Shown: positions 48,971 through 62,900, counted from the stretch's first letter. The stretch is DNA of 64,000 bases from Hydractinia symbiolongicarpus (GCF_029227915.1 NC_079880.1:7504001-7568000); one strand, 5' to 3'. Notes: generated from the letters alone by a model not told the origin. Made by a program: numbers and translations.

Positions 48971-51196
48971 GTTTAAATAAATCCCACAGTCAATCGTTTC
49001 ACTGTTAAAAGCGATGCTACCTAGTAGTATCAGAAAAATATCGCTAAGGACATGTTGGTACGAATATGTGACGCAACCGTTGTAACTCAAAGGGACTGAT
49101 ACCGTTAGAAACTCAATGAAATGTACTTTTTGAAACTGTTTCTATTTTTTCAGTGCGCGCTAACGGCTAGGATTGGTCCCACAGTAAAAAATAGCTTATT
49201 TATCTACATTTTTAAATGAAGCGCTACCACAGCGCCCAGTGTAATCGCTAAGTTCTAGCAATCATGTCAAAGTAAGACGAATGTTATTTCTTGGAGTCCA
49301 ATTGGCTCATTTTTCACATTTATAAGGTCAAAGTCCAAAATCAGTTCAAATAAGTCCCACAGTCAATCGTTTTACTGTTAAAAGCGATGCAATCTGGTAA
49401 TATCTGAAACATATCGCTAAATGCATGTTGGTACGAATATGTGACGCAACTTTTGTACCTCAAACTGACTGATACTGTTGGAAAGTCAATGAAATTTAGT
49501 CTTTGAAACAGGGTCTATTTCTTCAGCGCGCGCTAACGGCTGCGATTGGACCGACAGTGCAAAAAGACTTATTTATCTAATTGCTTAAATAAAGCGCTAC
49601 CACAGCGCCCAGGGTAATCGCTAAGTTCTAGCAATCATGTCAAAGTAAGACGAATGTTATTTCTTGAAGTCCAATTGGCTCATTATTCACATTCATAAAG
49701 TCAAAGTCCAAAATCAGTTCAAATGAGTCCCACAGTCAATCGTTTTACTGTTGAAAGCGATGCAATTTAGTAATATCTGAAACATATCGCGAAATGCATG
49801 TTGGTACGAATATGTGACGCAACCGTTGTACCTTACACGTACTGATACCGTTAGAAAGTCACTGAAATGTAGATTTTGAAACAGTGTCTATGTCTTCAGC
49901 GTAAGGTAACGGCTAGGAATGTTCCCACAGTAAAAAATAGCTTATTTGTCTACATTTTTAAATGAAACGCTACCACAGCGCCCAGTGTTATCGCGAAGTT
50001 CAAGCAATCATGTCAAATTAAGACGAATGTTATTTCTTGGAGTCCAATTGGCTTATTTTTCACATTTATAAGGTCAACGTCCAAAATCAGTTGAAACAGG
50101 TCCCACAGTCAATCGTTTTACTGTTAAAAGCGATGCAACCTAGTAGTATCTGAAACATATCGCTAAATACATGTTGGTAGGAATATGTTACGCAACTGTT
50201 ATACCTCAAACGGACTGATACCGTTAGAAAGTCAATGAAATGTAGTTTTTGAAACTGTCTCGATTTCTTCAGTGCGCGTTAACGGTTACGATTAGTTCCA
50301 CAGGGCAAAATAGCTTATCTATCTACATTTTTATTGAAGCGCTACCACAGCGGTCTGTGTAATCGCTAAGTTCTAGCAATCATGTCAAAGTAAGACGAAT
50401 GTTCTTTCTTGGAGTCCAATTGGCTCATTTTTCACATTTATAAGGTCAAAGTCCAAAATCAGTTTAAATAAGTCCCACAGTCAATCGTTTCACTGTTAAA
50501 AGCGATGCAACCTAGTAGAATCAGAAAAATATCGCTAAAGACATGTTGGTACGAATATGTTACGCAACCGTTGTAACTCAAAGGGACTGATACCGTTAGA
50601 AACTCAATGAAATGTACTTTTTGAAACTGTTTCTATTTCTTCACCGTGCGCTAACGGCTAGGAGTGGTCCCACAGTAAAAAATAGCTTATTTATCTACAT
50701 TTTTAAATGAAGCGCTACCACAGCGCCCAGTGTAATCGCTAAGTTCTAGCAATCATGTCAAAGTAAGACGAATGTTATCTCTTGGAGTCCAATTGGCTCA
50801 TTTTTCACATTTATAAGGTCAAAGTCCAAAATCAGTTCAAATAAGTCCCACAGTAAATCGTTTTACTGTTAAAAGCGATGCAATCTGGTAATATCTGAAA
50901 CATATCGCTAAATGCATGTTGGTACGAATATGTGACGCAACTCTTGTACCTCAAACTGACTGATACTGTTGGAAAGTCAATGAAATTTAGTCTTTGAAAC
51001 AGGGTCTATTTCTTCAGCGCGCGCTAACGACTGCGATTGGACCCACAGTGCAAGAAGACTTATTTATCTAATTGCTTAAATAAAGCGCTACCACAGCGCC
51101 CAGTGTAATCGCTAAGTTCTAGCAATCATGTCAAAGTAAGACGAATGTTATTTCTTGGAGTCCAATTGGCTCATTTTTCACATTTATAAGGTCAAA
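48960..51196 (+). repeat. Six-monomer R unit, copy 1 (~2,237 bp)
   Basis: GATGCTACCTAGTAGTATC marks the unit near 49,014, 51,252 and 57,213. GCGATTGG lies at 49,542, 51,779 and 57,740. Spacing from copy 1 to copy 2 is 2,237 bp. The unit includes the monomer with CCTTACACGTACTG and the one with CAACGTCCAAAATCAGTTG, both rare elsewhere. Confidence 0.83.
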
Positions 51197-53720
51197 GTCC
51201 AAAATCAGTTTAAATAAATCCCACAGTCAATCGTTTCACTGTTAAAAGCGATGCTACCTAGTAGTATCAGAAAAATATCGCTAAGGACATGTTGGTACGA
51301 ATATGTGACGCAACCGTTGTAACTCAAAGGGACTGATACCGTTAGAAACTCAATGAAATGTACTTTTTGAAACTGTTTCTATTTTTTCAGTGCGCGCTAA
51401 CGGCTAGGATTGGTCCCACAGTAAAAAATAGCTTATTTATCTACATTTTTAAATGAAGCGCTACCACAGCGCCCAGTGTAATCACTAAGTTCTAGCAATC
51501 ATGTCAAAGTAAGACGAATGTTATTTCTTGGAGTCCAATTGGCTCATTTTTCACATTTATAAGGTCAAAGTCCAAAATCAGTTCAAATAAGTCCCACAGT
51601 CAATCGTTTTACTAATAAAAGCGATGCAATCTGGTAATATCTGAAACATATCGCTAAATGCATGTTGGTACGAATATGTGACGCAACTTTTGTACCTCAA
51701 ACTGACTGATACTGTTGGAAAGTCAATGAAATTTAGTCTTTGAAACAGGGTCTATTTCTTCAGCGCGCGCTAACGGCTGCGATTGGACCCACAGTGCAAA
51801 AAGACTTATTTATCTAATTGCTTAAATAAAGCGCTACCACAGCGCCCAGGGTAATCGCTAAGTTCTAGCAATCATGTCAAAGTAAGACGAATGTTATTTC
51901 TTGAAGTCCAATTGGCTCATTATTCACATTCATAAAGTCAAAGTCCAAAATCAGTTCAAATGAGTCCCACAGTCAATCGTTTTACTGTTGAAAGCGATGC
52001 AATTTAGTAATATCTGAAACATATCGCGAAATGCATGTTGGTACGAATATGTGACGCAACCGTTGTACCTTACACGTACTGATACCGTTAGAAAGTCACT
52101 GAAATGTAGATTTTGAAACAGTGTCTATGTCTACAGCGTAAGGTAACGGCTAGGAATGTTCCCACAGTAAAAAATAGCTTATTTGTCTACATTTTTAAAT
52201 GAAACGCTACCACAGCGCCCAGTGTTATCGCGAAGTTCAAGCAATCATGTCAAATTAAGACGAATGTTATTTCTTGGAGTCCAATTGGCTCATTATTCAC
52301 ATTCATAAAGTCAAAGTCCAAAATCAGTTCAAATGAGTCCCACAGTCAATCGTTTTACTGTTGAAAGCGATGCAATTTAGTAATATCTGAAACATATCGC
52401 GAAATGCATGTTGGTACGAATATGTGACGCAACCGTTGTACCTTACACGTACTGATACCGTTAGAAAGTCACTGAAATGTAGATTTTTAAACAGTGTCTA
52501 TGTCTTCAGCGTAAGGTAACGGCTAGGAATGTTCCCACAGTAAAAAATAGCTTATTTGTCTACATTTTTAAATGAAACGCTACCACAGCGCCCAGTGTTA
52601 TCGCGAAGTTCAAGCAATCATGTCAAATTAAGACGAATGTTATTTCTTGGAGTCCAATTGGCTTATTTTTCACATTTATAAGGTCAACGTCCAAAATCAG
52701 TTGAAACAGGTCCCACAGTCAATCGTTTTACTGTTAAAAGAGATGCAACCTAGTAGTATCTGAAACATATCGCTAAATACATGTTGGTAGGAATATGTTA
52801 CGCAACTGTTATACCTCAAACGGACTGATACCGTTAGAAAGTCAATGAAATGTAGTTTTTGAAACTGTCTCGATTTCTTCAGTGCGCGTTAACGGTTACG
52901 ATTGGTTCCACAGGGCAAAATAGCTTATCTATCTACATTTTTATTGAAGCGCTACCACAGCGGTCAGTGTAATCGCTAAGTTCTAGCAATCATGTCAAAG
53001 TAAGACGAATGTTCTTTCTTGGAGTCCAATTGGCTCATTTTTCACATTTATAAGGTCAAAGTCCAAAATCAGTTTAAATAAGTCCCACAGTCAATCGTTT
53101 CACTGTTAAAAGCGATGCAACCTAGTAGAATCAGAAAAATATCGCTAAAGACATGTTGGTACGAATATGTTACGCAACCGTTGTAACTCAAAGGGACTGA
53201 TACCGTTAGAAACTCAATGAAATGTACTTTTTGAAACTGTTTCTATTTCTTCACCGTGCGCTAACGGCTAGGAGTGGTCCCACAGTAAAAAATAGCTTAT
53301 TTATCTACATTTTTAAATGAAGCGCTACCACAGCGCCCAGTGTAATCGCTAAGTTCTAGCAATCATGTCAAAGTAAGACGAATGTTATTTCTTGGAGTCC
53401 AATTGGCTCATTTTTCACATTTATAAGGTCAAAGACCAAAATCAGTTCAAATAAGTCACACAGTCAGTCGTTTTACTGTTAAAAGCGATGCAATCTAGTA
53501 ATATCTGAAACATATCGCTAAGTGGATGTTGGTACGAATATGTGACGCGACCGTGGTACCTCAAATGGACTGATACCGTTGGAAAGTCAATGAAATGTAC
53601 TTTTTGAAACTGTTTCTATTTCTTCAGCGCACGCTAACGGCTAGGATTGGTCCCACTGTAAAAAACAGCTTACTTATCTACATTTTTAAATGAAGCGCTA
53701 CCACAGCGCCCAGTGTAATC
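51197..53720 (+). repeat. Six-monomer R unit, copy 2, with one extra monomer
   Basis: Matches copy 1 for three monomers. The CCTTACACGTACTG monomer then appears twice (near 52,070 and 52,440), adding 373 bp: GCTTATTTTT at 50,051 corresponds to 52,661 (2,610 bp). It also matches 57,158-59,308 at an offset of 5,961 bp before the extra monomer and 5,588 bp after it. Confidence 0.83.
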
Positions 53721-54680
53721 GCGAAGTTCAAGCAATCATGTCAAATTAAGACGAATGTTATTTCTTGGAGTCCAATTGGCTTATTTTTCACATTTATAAG
53801 GTCAACGTCCAAAATCAGTTGAAACAGGTCCCACAGTCAATCGTTTTACTGTTAAAAGCGATGCAACCTAGTAGTATCTGAAACATATCGCTAAATACAT
53901 GTTGGTACGAATATGCTACGCAACTGTTATAACTCAAACGGACTGATACCGTTAGAAAGTCAATGAAATGTAGTTTTTTAAACTGTCTCGATTTCTTCAG
54001 TGCGCGTTAACGGTTACGATTGGTCCCACAGGGCAAAATAGCTTATCTATCTACATTTTTATTGAAGCGCTACCACAGCGGTCAGTGTAATCGCTAAGTT
54101 CTAGCAATCATGTCAAAGTAGGACGAATGTTCTTTCTTGGAGTCCAATTGGCTCATTTTTCACATTTATAAGGTCAAAGTCCAAAATCAGTTTAAAGTCC
54201 CACAGTCAATCGTTTCACTGTTAAAAGCGATGCAACCTAGTAGAATCAGAAAAATATCGCTAAAGACATGTTGGTACGAATATGTTACGCAACCGTTGTA
54301 ACTCAAAGGGACTGATACCGTTAGAAACTCAATGAAATGTACTTTTTGAAACTGTTTCTATTTCTTCTTCGTGCGCTAACGGCTAGGATTGGTCCCACAG
54401 TAAAAAATAGCTTATTTATCTACATTTTTAAATGAAGCGCTACCACAGCGCCCAGTGTAATCGCTAAGTTCTAGCAATCATGTCAAAGTAAGACGAATGT
54501 TATTTCTTGGAGTCCAATTGGCTCATTTTTCACATTTATAAGGTCAAAGACAAAAATCAGTTCAAATAAGTCACACAGTCAGTCGTTTTACTGTTAAAAG
54601 CGATGCAATCTAGTAATATCTGAAACATATCGCTAAGTGGATGTTGGTACGAATATGTGACGAAACCGTTGTAACTCAAA
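53721..54680 (+). repeat. R segment duplicated at 60,428-61,344
   Basis: Offset 6,707 bp (GCGAAGTTC at 53,721/60,428; TTTAAAGTCC at 54,191/60,898). Both copies share a 3-bp deletion (CAGTTTAAAGTCC instead of CAGTTTAAATAAGTCC) and GTAGGACGAATG, confirming common descent. The match ends near 54,637. Confidence 0.84.
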
Positions 54681-56795
54681 CGGATTGATACGGCTATAAA
54701 GTCAATGAAATTTAGTTTTTGGAGATGTCTCTATTTCTTCAGCGCGAGTTAACGGCTAGGATTGGTCCCACAGTAAAAAATAGCTTATTTATCTACATTT
54801 TTAAATGAACCGCTAGCACAGCGCTTAGTGTAATCGCTAAGTTCTAGGAATCATGGCAAAGTAAGACGAATGTTATTTCTTGGAGTCCAATTGACTCATT
54901 TATCACATTTATAAGGTCAAAGTCTAACATTAGTTCAATTAGGTCCCACAGTCAATCATTTCACTGTTAAAAGCGATGCAACCTAGTAATATCAGAACAA
55001 TATCGCTAAATACATGTTGGTACGAATATGTTACGCAACTGTTATACCTCAAACGGACTGATACCGTTAGAAAGTCAATGAAATGTAGTTTTTGAAACTG
55101 TCTCGATTTCTTCAGTGCGCGTTAACGGTTACGATTGGTTCCACAGGACAAAATAGCTTATCTATCTACATTTTTATTGAAGCGCTACCTCAGCGGTCAG
55201 TGTAATCGCTAAGTTCTAGCAATCATGTCAAAGTAAGACGAATGTTATTTCTTGGAGTCAAATTGACTCATTTATCACATTTATAAGGTCAAAGTCTAAA
55301 ATCAGTTTAAATAAGTCCCACAGTCAATCGTTTCACTGTTAAAAGCGATGCAACCTAGTAGTATGAGAAAAATATCGCTAAAGACATGTTGGTACGAATA
55401 TGTTACGCAACCGTTGTAACTCAAAGGGACTGATACCGTTAGAAACTCAATGAAATGTACTTTTTGAAACTGTTTCTATTTCTTCAGCGCACGCTAACGG
55501 CTAGGATTGGTCCCACAGTAAAAAATAGCTTACTTATCTACATTTTTAAATGAAGCGCTACCACAGCGCCCAGTGTAATCGCTAAGTTCTAGCAATCATG
55601 TCAAAGTAAGACGAATGTTATTTCTTGGAGTCCAATTGGCTCATTTTTTACATTTATAAGGTTAAAGTCCAAAATCAGTTTAAATAAATCCCACAGTCAA
55701 TCGTTTCACTGTTAAAAGCGATGCAACCTAGTAGTATCAGAAAAATATCGCTAAAGACATGTTGGTACGAATATGTTACGCAACCGTTGTAACTCAAAGG
55801 GACTGATACCGTTAGAAACTCAATGAAATGTAGTTTTTGAAACTGTCTCGATTTCTTCAGTGCGCGTTAACGGTTACGATTGGTTCCACAGGGCAAAATA
55901 GCTTATCTATCTACATTTTTATTGAAGCGCTACCTCAGCGGTCAGTGTAATCGCTAAGTTCTAGCAATCATGTCAAAGTAAGACGAATGTTATTTCTTGG
56001 AGTCCAATTGACTCATTTATCACATTTATAAGGTCAAAGTCTAAAATCAGTTTAAATAAGTCCCACAGTCAATCATTTCACTGTTAAAAGCGATGCAACC
56101 TAGTAGTATGAGAAAAATATCGCTAAAGACATGTTGGTACGATTATGTTACGCAACCGTTGTAACTCAAAGGGACTGATACCGTTAGAAACTCAATGAAA
56201 TGTACTTTTTGAAACTGTTTCTATTTCTTCAGCGCACGCTAACGGCTAGGATTGGTCCCACAGTAAAAAATAGCTTACTTATCTACATTTTTAAATGAAG
56301 CGCTACCACAGCGCCCAGTGTAATCGCTAAGTTCTAGCAATCATGTCAAAGTAAGACGAATGTTATTTCTTGGAGTCCAATTGGCTCATTTTTCACATTT
56401 ATAAGGTCAAAGTCCAAAATCAGTTTAAATAAATCCCACAGTCAATCGTTTCACTGTTAAAAGCGATGCAACCTAGTAGTATCAGAAAAATATCGCTAAA
56501 GACATGTTGGTACGAATATGTTACGCAACCGTTGTAACTCAAAGGGACTGATACCGTTAGAAACTCAATGAAATGTACTTTTTGAAACTGTTTCTATTTT
56601 TTCAGTGCGCGCTAACGGCTAGGATTGGTCCCACAGTAAAAAATAGCTTATTTATCTACATTTTTAAATGAAGCGCTACCACAGCGCCCAGTGTAATCGC
56701 AAAGTTCTAGCAATCATGTCAAAGTAAGACGAATGTTATTTCTTGGAGTCCAATTGGCTCATTTTTCACATTTATAAGGTCAAAGTCCAAAATCA
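54681..56795 (+). repeat. Copy 2 of the 7,825-bp-offset duplication
   Basis: Copy of about 46,856-48,970, including the inserted 745-bp dimer, so the dimer was inserted before this larger duplication. At about 56,795 it changes from the TTTAAATAAATCCC monomer expected from copy 1 to a TTCAAATAAGTCCC monomer matching 50,830. Confidence 0.85.
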
Positions 56796-59308
56796 GTTCA
56801 AATAAGTCCCACAGTCAATCGTTTTACTGTTAAAAGCGATGCAATCTGGTAATATCTGAAACATATCGCTAAATGCATGTTGGTACGAATATGTGACGCA
56901 ACTCTTGTACCTCAAACTGACTGATACTGTTGGAAAGTCAATGAAATTTAGTCTTTGAAACAGGGTCTATTTCTTCAGCGCGCGCTAACGACTGCAATTG
57001 GACCCACAGTGCAAGAAGACTTATTTATCTAATTGCTTAAATAAAGCGCTACCACAGCGCCCAGTGTAATCGCTAAGTTCTAGCAATCATGTCAAAGTAA
57101 GACGAATGTTATTTCTTGGAGTCCAATTGGCTCATTTTTCACATTTATAAGGTCAAAGTCCAAAATCAGTTTAAATAAATCCCACAGTCAATCGTTTCAC
57201 TGTTAAAAGCGATGCTACCTAGTAGTATCAGAAAAATATCGCTAAGGACATGTTGGTACGAATATGTGACGCAACCGTTGTAACTCAAAGGGACTGATAC
57301 CGTTAGAAACTCAATGAAATGTACTTTTTGAAACTGTTTCTATTTTTTCAGTGCGCGCTAACGGCTAGGATTGGTCCCACAGTAAAAAATAGCTTATTTA
57401 TCTACATTTTTAAATGAAGCGCTACCACAGTGCCCAGTGTAATCGCTAAGTTCTTGCAATCATGTCAAAGTAAGACGAATGTTATTTCTTGGAGTCCAAT
57501 TGGCTCATTTTTCACATTTATAAGGTCAAAGTCCAAAATCAGTTCAAATAAGTCCCACAGTCAATCGTTTTACTGTTAAAAGCGATGCAATCTGGTAATA
57601 TCTGAAACATATCGCTAAATGCATGTTGGTACGAATATGTGACGCAACTTTTGTACCTCAAACTGACTGATACTGTTGGAAAGTCAATGAAATTTAGTCT
57701 TTGAAACAGGGTCTATTTCTTCAGCGCGCGCTAACGGCTGCGATTGGACCCAGAGTGCAAAAAGACTTATTTATCTAATTGCTTAAATAAAGCGCTACCA
57801 CAGCGCCCAGGGTAATCGCTAAGTTCTAGCAATCATGTCAAAGTAAGACGAATGTTATTTCTTGAAGTCCAATTGGCTCATTATTCACATTCATAAAGTC
57901 AAAGTCCAAAATCAGTTCAAATAAGTCCCACAGTCAATCGTTTTACTGTTGAAAATGATGCAAGTTAGTAATATCTGAAACATATCGCGAAATGCATGTT
58001 GGTACGAATATGTGACGCAACCGTTGTACCTTACACGTACTGATACCGTTAGAAAGTCACTGAAATGTAGATTTTGAAACAGTGTCTATGTCTTCAGCGT
58101 AAGGTAACGGCTAGGAATGTTCCCACAGTAAAAAATAGCTTATTTGTCTACATTTTTAAATGAAACGCTACCACAGCGCCCAGTGTTATCGCGAAGTTCA
58201 AGCAATCATGTCAAATTAAGACGAATGTTATTTCTTGGAGTCCAATTGGCTTATTTTTCACATTTATAAGGTCAACGTCCAAAATCAGTTGAAACAGGTC
58301 CCACAGTCAATCGTTTGACTGTTAAAAGCGATGCAACCTAGTAGTATCTGAAACATATCGCTAAATACATGTTGGTAGGAATATGTTACGCAACTGTTAT
58401 ACCTCAAACGGACTGATACCGTTAGAAAGTCAATGAAATGTAGTTTTTGAAACTGTCTCGATTTCTTCAGTGCGCGTTAACGGTTACGATTGGTTCCACA
58501 GGGCAAAATAGCTTATCTATCTACATTTTTATTGAAGCGCTACCACAGCGGTCAGTGTAATCGCTAAGTTCTAGCAATCATGTCAAAGTAAGACGAATGT
58601 TCTTTCTTGGAGTCCAATTGGCTCATTTTTCACATTTATAAGGTCAAAGTCCAAAATCAGTTTAAATAAGTCCCACAGTCAATCGTTTCACTGTTAAAAG
58701 CGATGCAACCTAGTAGAATCAGAAAAATATCGCTAAAGACATGTTGGTACGAATATGTTACGCAACCGTTGTAACTCAAAGGGACTGATACCGTTAGAAA
58801 CTCAATGAAATGTACTTTTTGAAACTGTTTCTATTTCTTCACCGTGCGCTAACGGCTAGGAGTGGTCCCACAGTAAAAAATAGCTTATTTATCTACATTT
58901 TTAAATGAAGCGCTACCACAGCGCCCAGTGTAATCGCTAAGTTCTAGCAATCATGTCAAAGTAAGACGAATGTTATTTCTTGGAGTCCAATTGGCTCATT
59001 TTTCACATTTATAAGGTCAAAGACCAAAATCAGTTCAAATAAGTCACACAGTCAGTCGTTTTACTGTTAAAAGCGATGCAATCTAGTAATATCTGAAACA
59101 TATCGCTAAGTGGATGTTGGTACGAATATGTGACGCGACCGTGGTACCTCAAATGGACTGATACCGTTAGAAAGTCAATGAAATGTACTTTTTGAAACTG
59201 TTTCTATTTCTTCAGCGCACGCTAACGGCTAGGATTGGTCCCACAGTAAAAAACAGCTTACTTATCTACATTTTTAAATGAAGCGCTACCACAGCGCCCA
59301 GTGTAATC
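56630..59308 (+). repeat. Copy of 50,670-53,720 lacking the extra monomer
   Basis: Offset 5,961 bp at first (50,821/56,782; 51,051/57,012; 51,779/57,740) and 5,588 bp after the point where 52,270-52,640 has one additional monomer (53,522/59,110). Contains copy 3 of the six-monomer unit from about 57,158. Confidence 0.84.
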
Positions 59309-61440
59309 GCTAAGTTCTAGCAATCATGTCAAAGTAAGACGAATGTGATTTCTTGGAGTCCAATTGGCTCATTTTTCACATTTATAAGGTCAAAGTCCAA
59401 AATCAGTTTAAATAAATCCCACAGTCAATCGTTTCACTGTTAAAAGCGATGCAACCTAGTAGTATCAGAAAAATATCGCTAAAGACATGTTGGTACGAAT
59501 ATGTTACGCAACCGTTGTATTTCAAAGGGACTGATACCGTTAGAAACTCAATGAAATGTACTTTTTGAAACTGTTTCTATTTTTTCAGTGCGCGCTAACG
59601 GCTAGGATTGGTCCCACAGTAAAAAATAGCTTATTTATCTACATTTTTAAATGAAGCGCTACCACAGCGCCCAGTGTAATCGCTAAGTTCTAGCAATCAT
59701 GTCAAAGTAAGACGAATGTTATTTCTTGGAGTCCAATTGGCTCATTTTTCACATTTATAAGGTCAAAGTCCAAAATCAGTTCAAATAAGTCCCACAGTCA
59801 ATCGTTTTACTGTTAAAAGCGATGCAATCTGGTAATATCTGAAACATATCGCTAAATGCATGTTGGTACGAATATGTGACGCAACGTTTGTACCTCAAAC
59901 TGACTGATACTGTTGGAAAGTCAATGAAATTTAGTCTTTGAAACAGGGTCTATTTCTTCAGCGCGCGCTAACGGCTAAGATTGGACCCACAGTGCAAAAA
60001 GACTTATTTATCTAATTGCTTAAATAAAGCGCTACCACAGCGCCCAGGGTAATCGCTAAGTTCTAGCAATCATGTCAAAGTAAGACGAATGTTATTTCTT
60101 GAATTCCAATTGGCTCATTATTCACATTCATAAAGTCAAAGTCCAAAATCAGTTCAAATAAGTCCCACAGTCAATCGTTTTACTGCTGAAAGCGATGCAA
60201 TTTAGTAATATCTGAAACATATCGCGAAATGCATGTTGGTACGAATATGTGACGCAACCGTTGTACCTTACACGGACTGATACCGTTAGAAAGTCAATGA
60301 AATGTAGATTTTGAAACAGTGTCTATGTCTTCAGCGTAAGCTAACGGCTAGGAATCTTCCCACAGTAAAAAATAACTTATTTGTCTACATTTTTAAATGA
60401 AACGCTACCACAGCGCCCAGTGTAATCGCGAAGTTCAAGCAATCATGTCAAATTAAGACGAATGTTATTTCTTGGAGTCCAATTGGCTTATTTTTCACAT
60501 TTATAAGGTCAACGTCCAAAATCAGTTGAAACAGGTCCCACAGTCAATCGTTTTACTGTTAAAAGCGATGCAACCTAGTAGTATCTGAAACATATCGCTA
60601 AATACATGTTGGTACGAATATGCTACGCAACTGTTATAACTCAAACGGACTGATACCGTTAGAAAGTCAATGAAATGTAGTTTTTTAAACTGTCTCGATT
60701 TCTTCAGTGCGCGTTAACGGTTACGATTGGTGCCACAGGGCAAAATAGCTTATCTATCGACATTTTTATTGAAGCGCTACCACAGCGGTCAGTGTAATCG
60801 CTAAGTTCTAGCAATCATGTCAAAGTAGGACGAATGTTCTTTCTTGGAGTCCAATTGGCTCATTTTTCACATTTATAACGTCAAAGTCCAAAATCAGTTT
60901 AAAGTCCCACAGTCAATCGTTTCACTGTTAAAAGCGATGCAACCTAGTAGAATCAGAAAAATATCGCTAAAGACATGTTGGTACGAATATGTTACGCAAC
61001 CGTTGTAACTCAAAGGGACTGATACCGTTAGAAACTCAATGAAATGTACTTTTTGAAACTGTTTCTATTTCTTCACCGTGCGCTAACGGCTAGGATTGGT
61101 CCCACAGTAAAAAATAGCTTATTTATCTACATTTTTAAATGAAGCGCTACCACAGCGCCCAGTGTAATCGCTAAGTTCTAGCAATCATGTCAAAGTAAGA
61201 CGAATGTTATTTCTTGGAGTCCAATTGGCTCATTTTTCACATTTATAAGGTCAAAGACAAAAATCAGTTCAAATAAGTCACACAGTCAGTCGTTTTACTG
61301 TTAAAAGCGATGCAATCTAGTAATATCTGAAACATATCGCTAAATGTATGTTGGTACGAATATGTGACGCGACCGTTGTACCTCAAAGGGACTGATTCCG
61401 TTAGAAAGTCAATGAAATGTAATTTTTGAAACACTGTCTA
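59309..61440 (+). repeat. R monomers including copy 2 of the 53,721 segment
   Basis: Runs through the GGGACTGATACC, TTTAGTCTTTGAAAC, CCTTACACGGACTG and CAACGTCCAAAATCAGTTG monomers in the order known from 48,960-50,200. It then repeats 53,721-54,637 at 60,428-61,344. The private TTTCAAAGGGACTG change near 59,521 and TCTATCGACATTT near 60,753 are isolated mutations. Confidence 0.78.
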
Positions 61441-62900
61441 TGTCTTCAGCGTAAGCTAACGGCTAGGAATGGTCCCACAGTAAAAAATAGCTTATTTTTC
61501 TACATTTTTAAATGAAACGCTACCACAGCGCCCAGTGTAATCGCTAAGTTCAAGCAATCATGTCAAATTAAGACGAATGTTATTTCTTGGAGTCCAAAAT
61601 GGCTCATTTCTCACATTTATAAGGTCAAAGTCCAAAATCAGTTCAAAAGAGTCCCACAGTCAATCGTTTTACTGTTAAAAGGGATGCAATTTGGTAATAT
61701 CTGAAACATATCGCAAAATGCATGTTGGTACAAATATGTGACGCAACCGTTGTACCTCCAACAGACTGATACCGTTAGAAAGTCAATGAAATGTAGTTTT
61801 TGAAACAGTGTCTCTGTCTTCAGCGTAATGTAGCGGCTAGGATTGGCCCTACATTAAAAAGTGGGTTCTTCATATACATTTTTAAACAAAGCGATACGAC
61901 AGCGCCCAGTGTAATCGCTAAGTTCAAGCAATTATGTCAAATTAAGACGAATGTTATTTCTTGGAGTCCAATTGACTCATTTATCACATTTATAAGAACA
62001 AAGTCTAAAATTAATTCAATTAGGTCCCACAGTCAATCATTTCACTCTTAAACGCGATGCAACCTAGTAATATAAGAAACATATCGCTAAATACATGTTG
62101 GTACAAATTTGTTACGCAATCGTTGTAACTCAAACGGACTGATACTGTTAAAAAGGCAATGAAATTTAGTCTTTGAAACAGGGTCTACTTCTTCAGCGCG
62201 CACTAACGGCTACGATTGGACCCACGGTGCAAAAAGACTTATTTATCTAAATGCTTAAATAAAGCGCTACCACAGCGCCCAGTGTAATCGCAAAGTTCTA
62301 GCAATCATGTCAAACTAAGACGAATGTTATTTCTTGAAGTCCAATTGGCTCATTATTCACATTCATAAAGTCAAAGTCCAAAATCAGTTCAAATAAGTCC
62401 CACAATCAATCGTTTCATTGTTGTGTCATTTATCACATTTATAAGTTCAAAGTCTAAAATCAGTTCAATTAAGTCCCACAGTCAATCGTTTCACTGTTAA
62501 AAGCGATGCAACCTAGTAGTATCAGGAAAATATCGCCAAATACATATTGGTACGAATATGTGACGCAACCTATGTAACTCAAAGAGACTGATACCGTTAG
62601 AAAGTTAATGAAATGTAGTTTTGAAACTGTTTCTATTTACTCAATGCGCGCTAACGGCTAGGAATGGTCCCGCAGTAAAGAATAGCTTATTTGTCTACAT
62701 TTTTAAATGAAGCGCTACCACAGCGCCCAGTGTAATCGCTAAGTTCTACCAATCATGTCAAATTAAGACGAATGTTATTTCTTGGAGTCCAATTGGCTGA
62801 TTTTTCACATTTATAAGGTCAAAGTCCAAAATCAGTTCAAATAAGTCCCACAGTCAATCGTTTTACTGTTGAAAGCGATGCAATCTAGTAATATCTGAAA
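61441..62900 (+). repeat. Mosaic R block with truncated monomers, copy 3
   Basis: Matches 42,000-43,460 at an offset of 19,441 bp, including the CTCCAACAGACTG monomer, GTAATGTAGCGGCTAGG, the stub junction at 62,413 and the CCCGCAGTAAAG monomer near 62,668. Confidence 0.83.
62346..62500 (+). repeat. Truncated ~76-bp monomer stub, copy 3
   Basis: The TTTCATTGTTGTGTCATTT junction starts at 62,413. As in the other two copies it is preceded by a CATTCATAA-type monomer and followed by AAGTTCAAAGTCTAAAATCAG. Confidence 0.85.
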
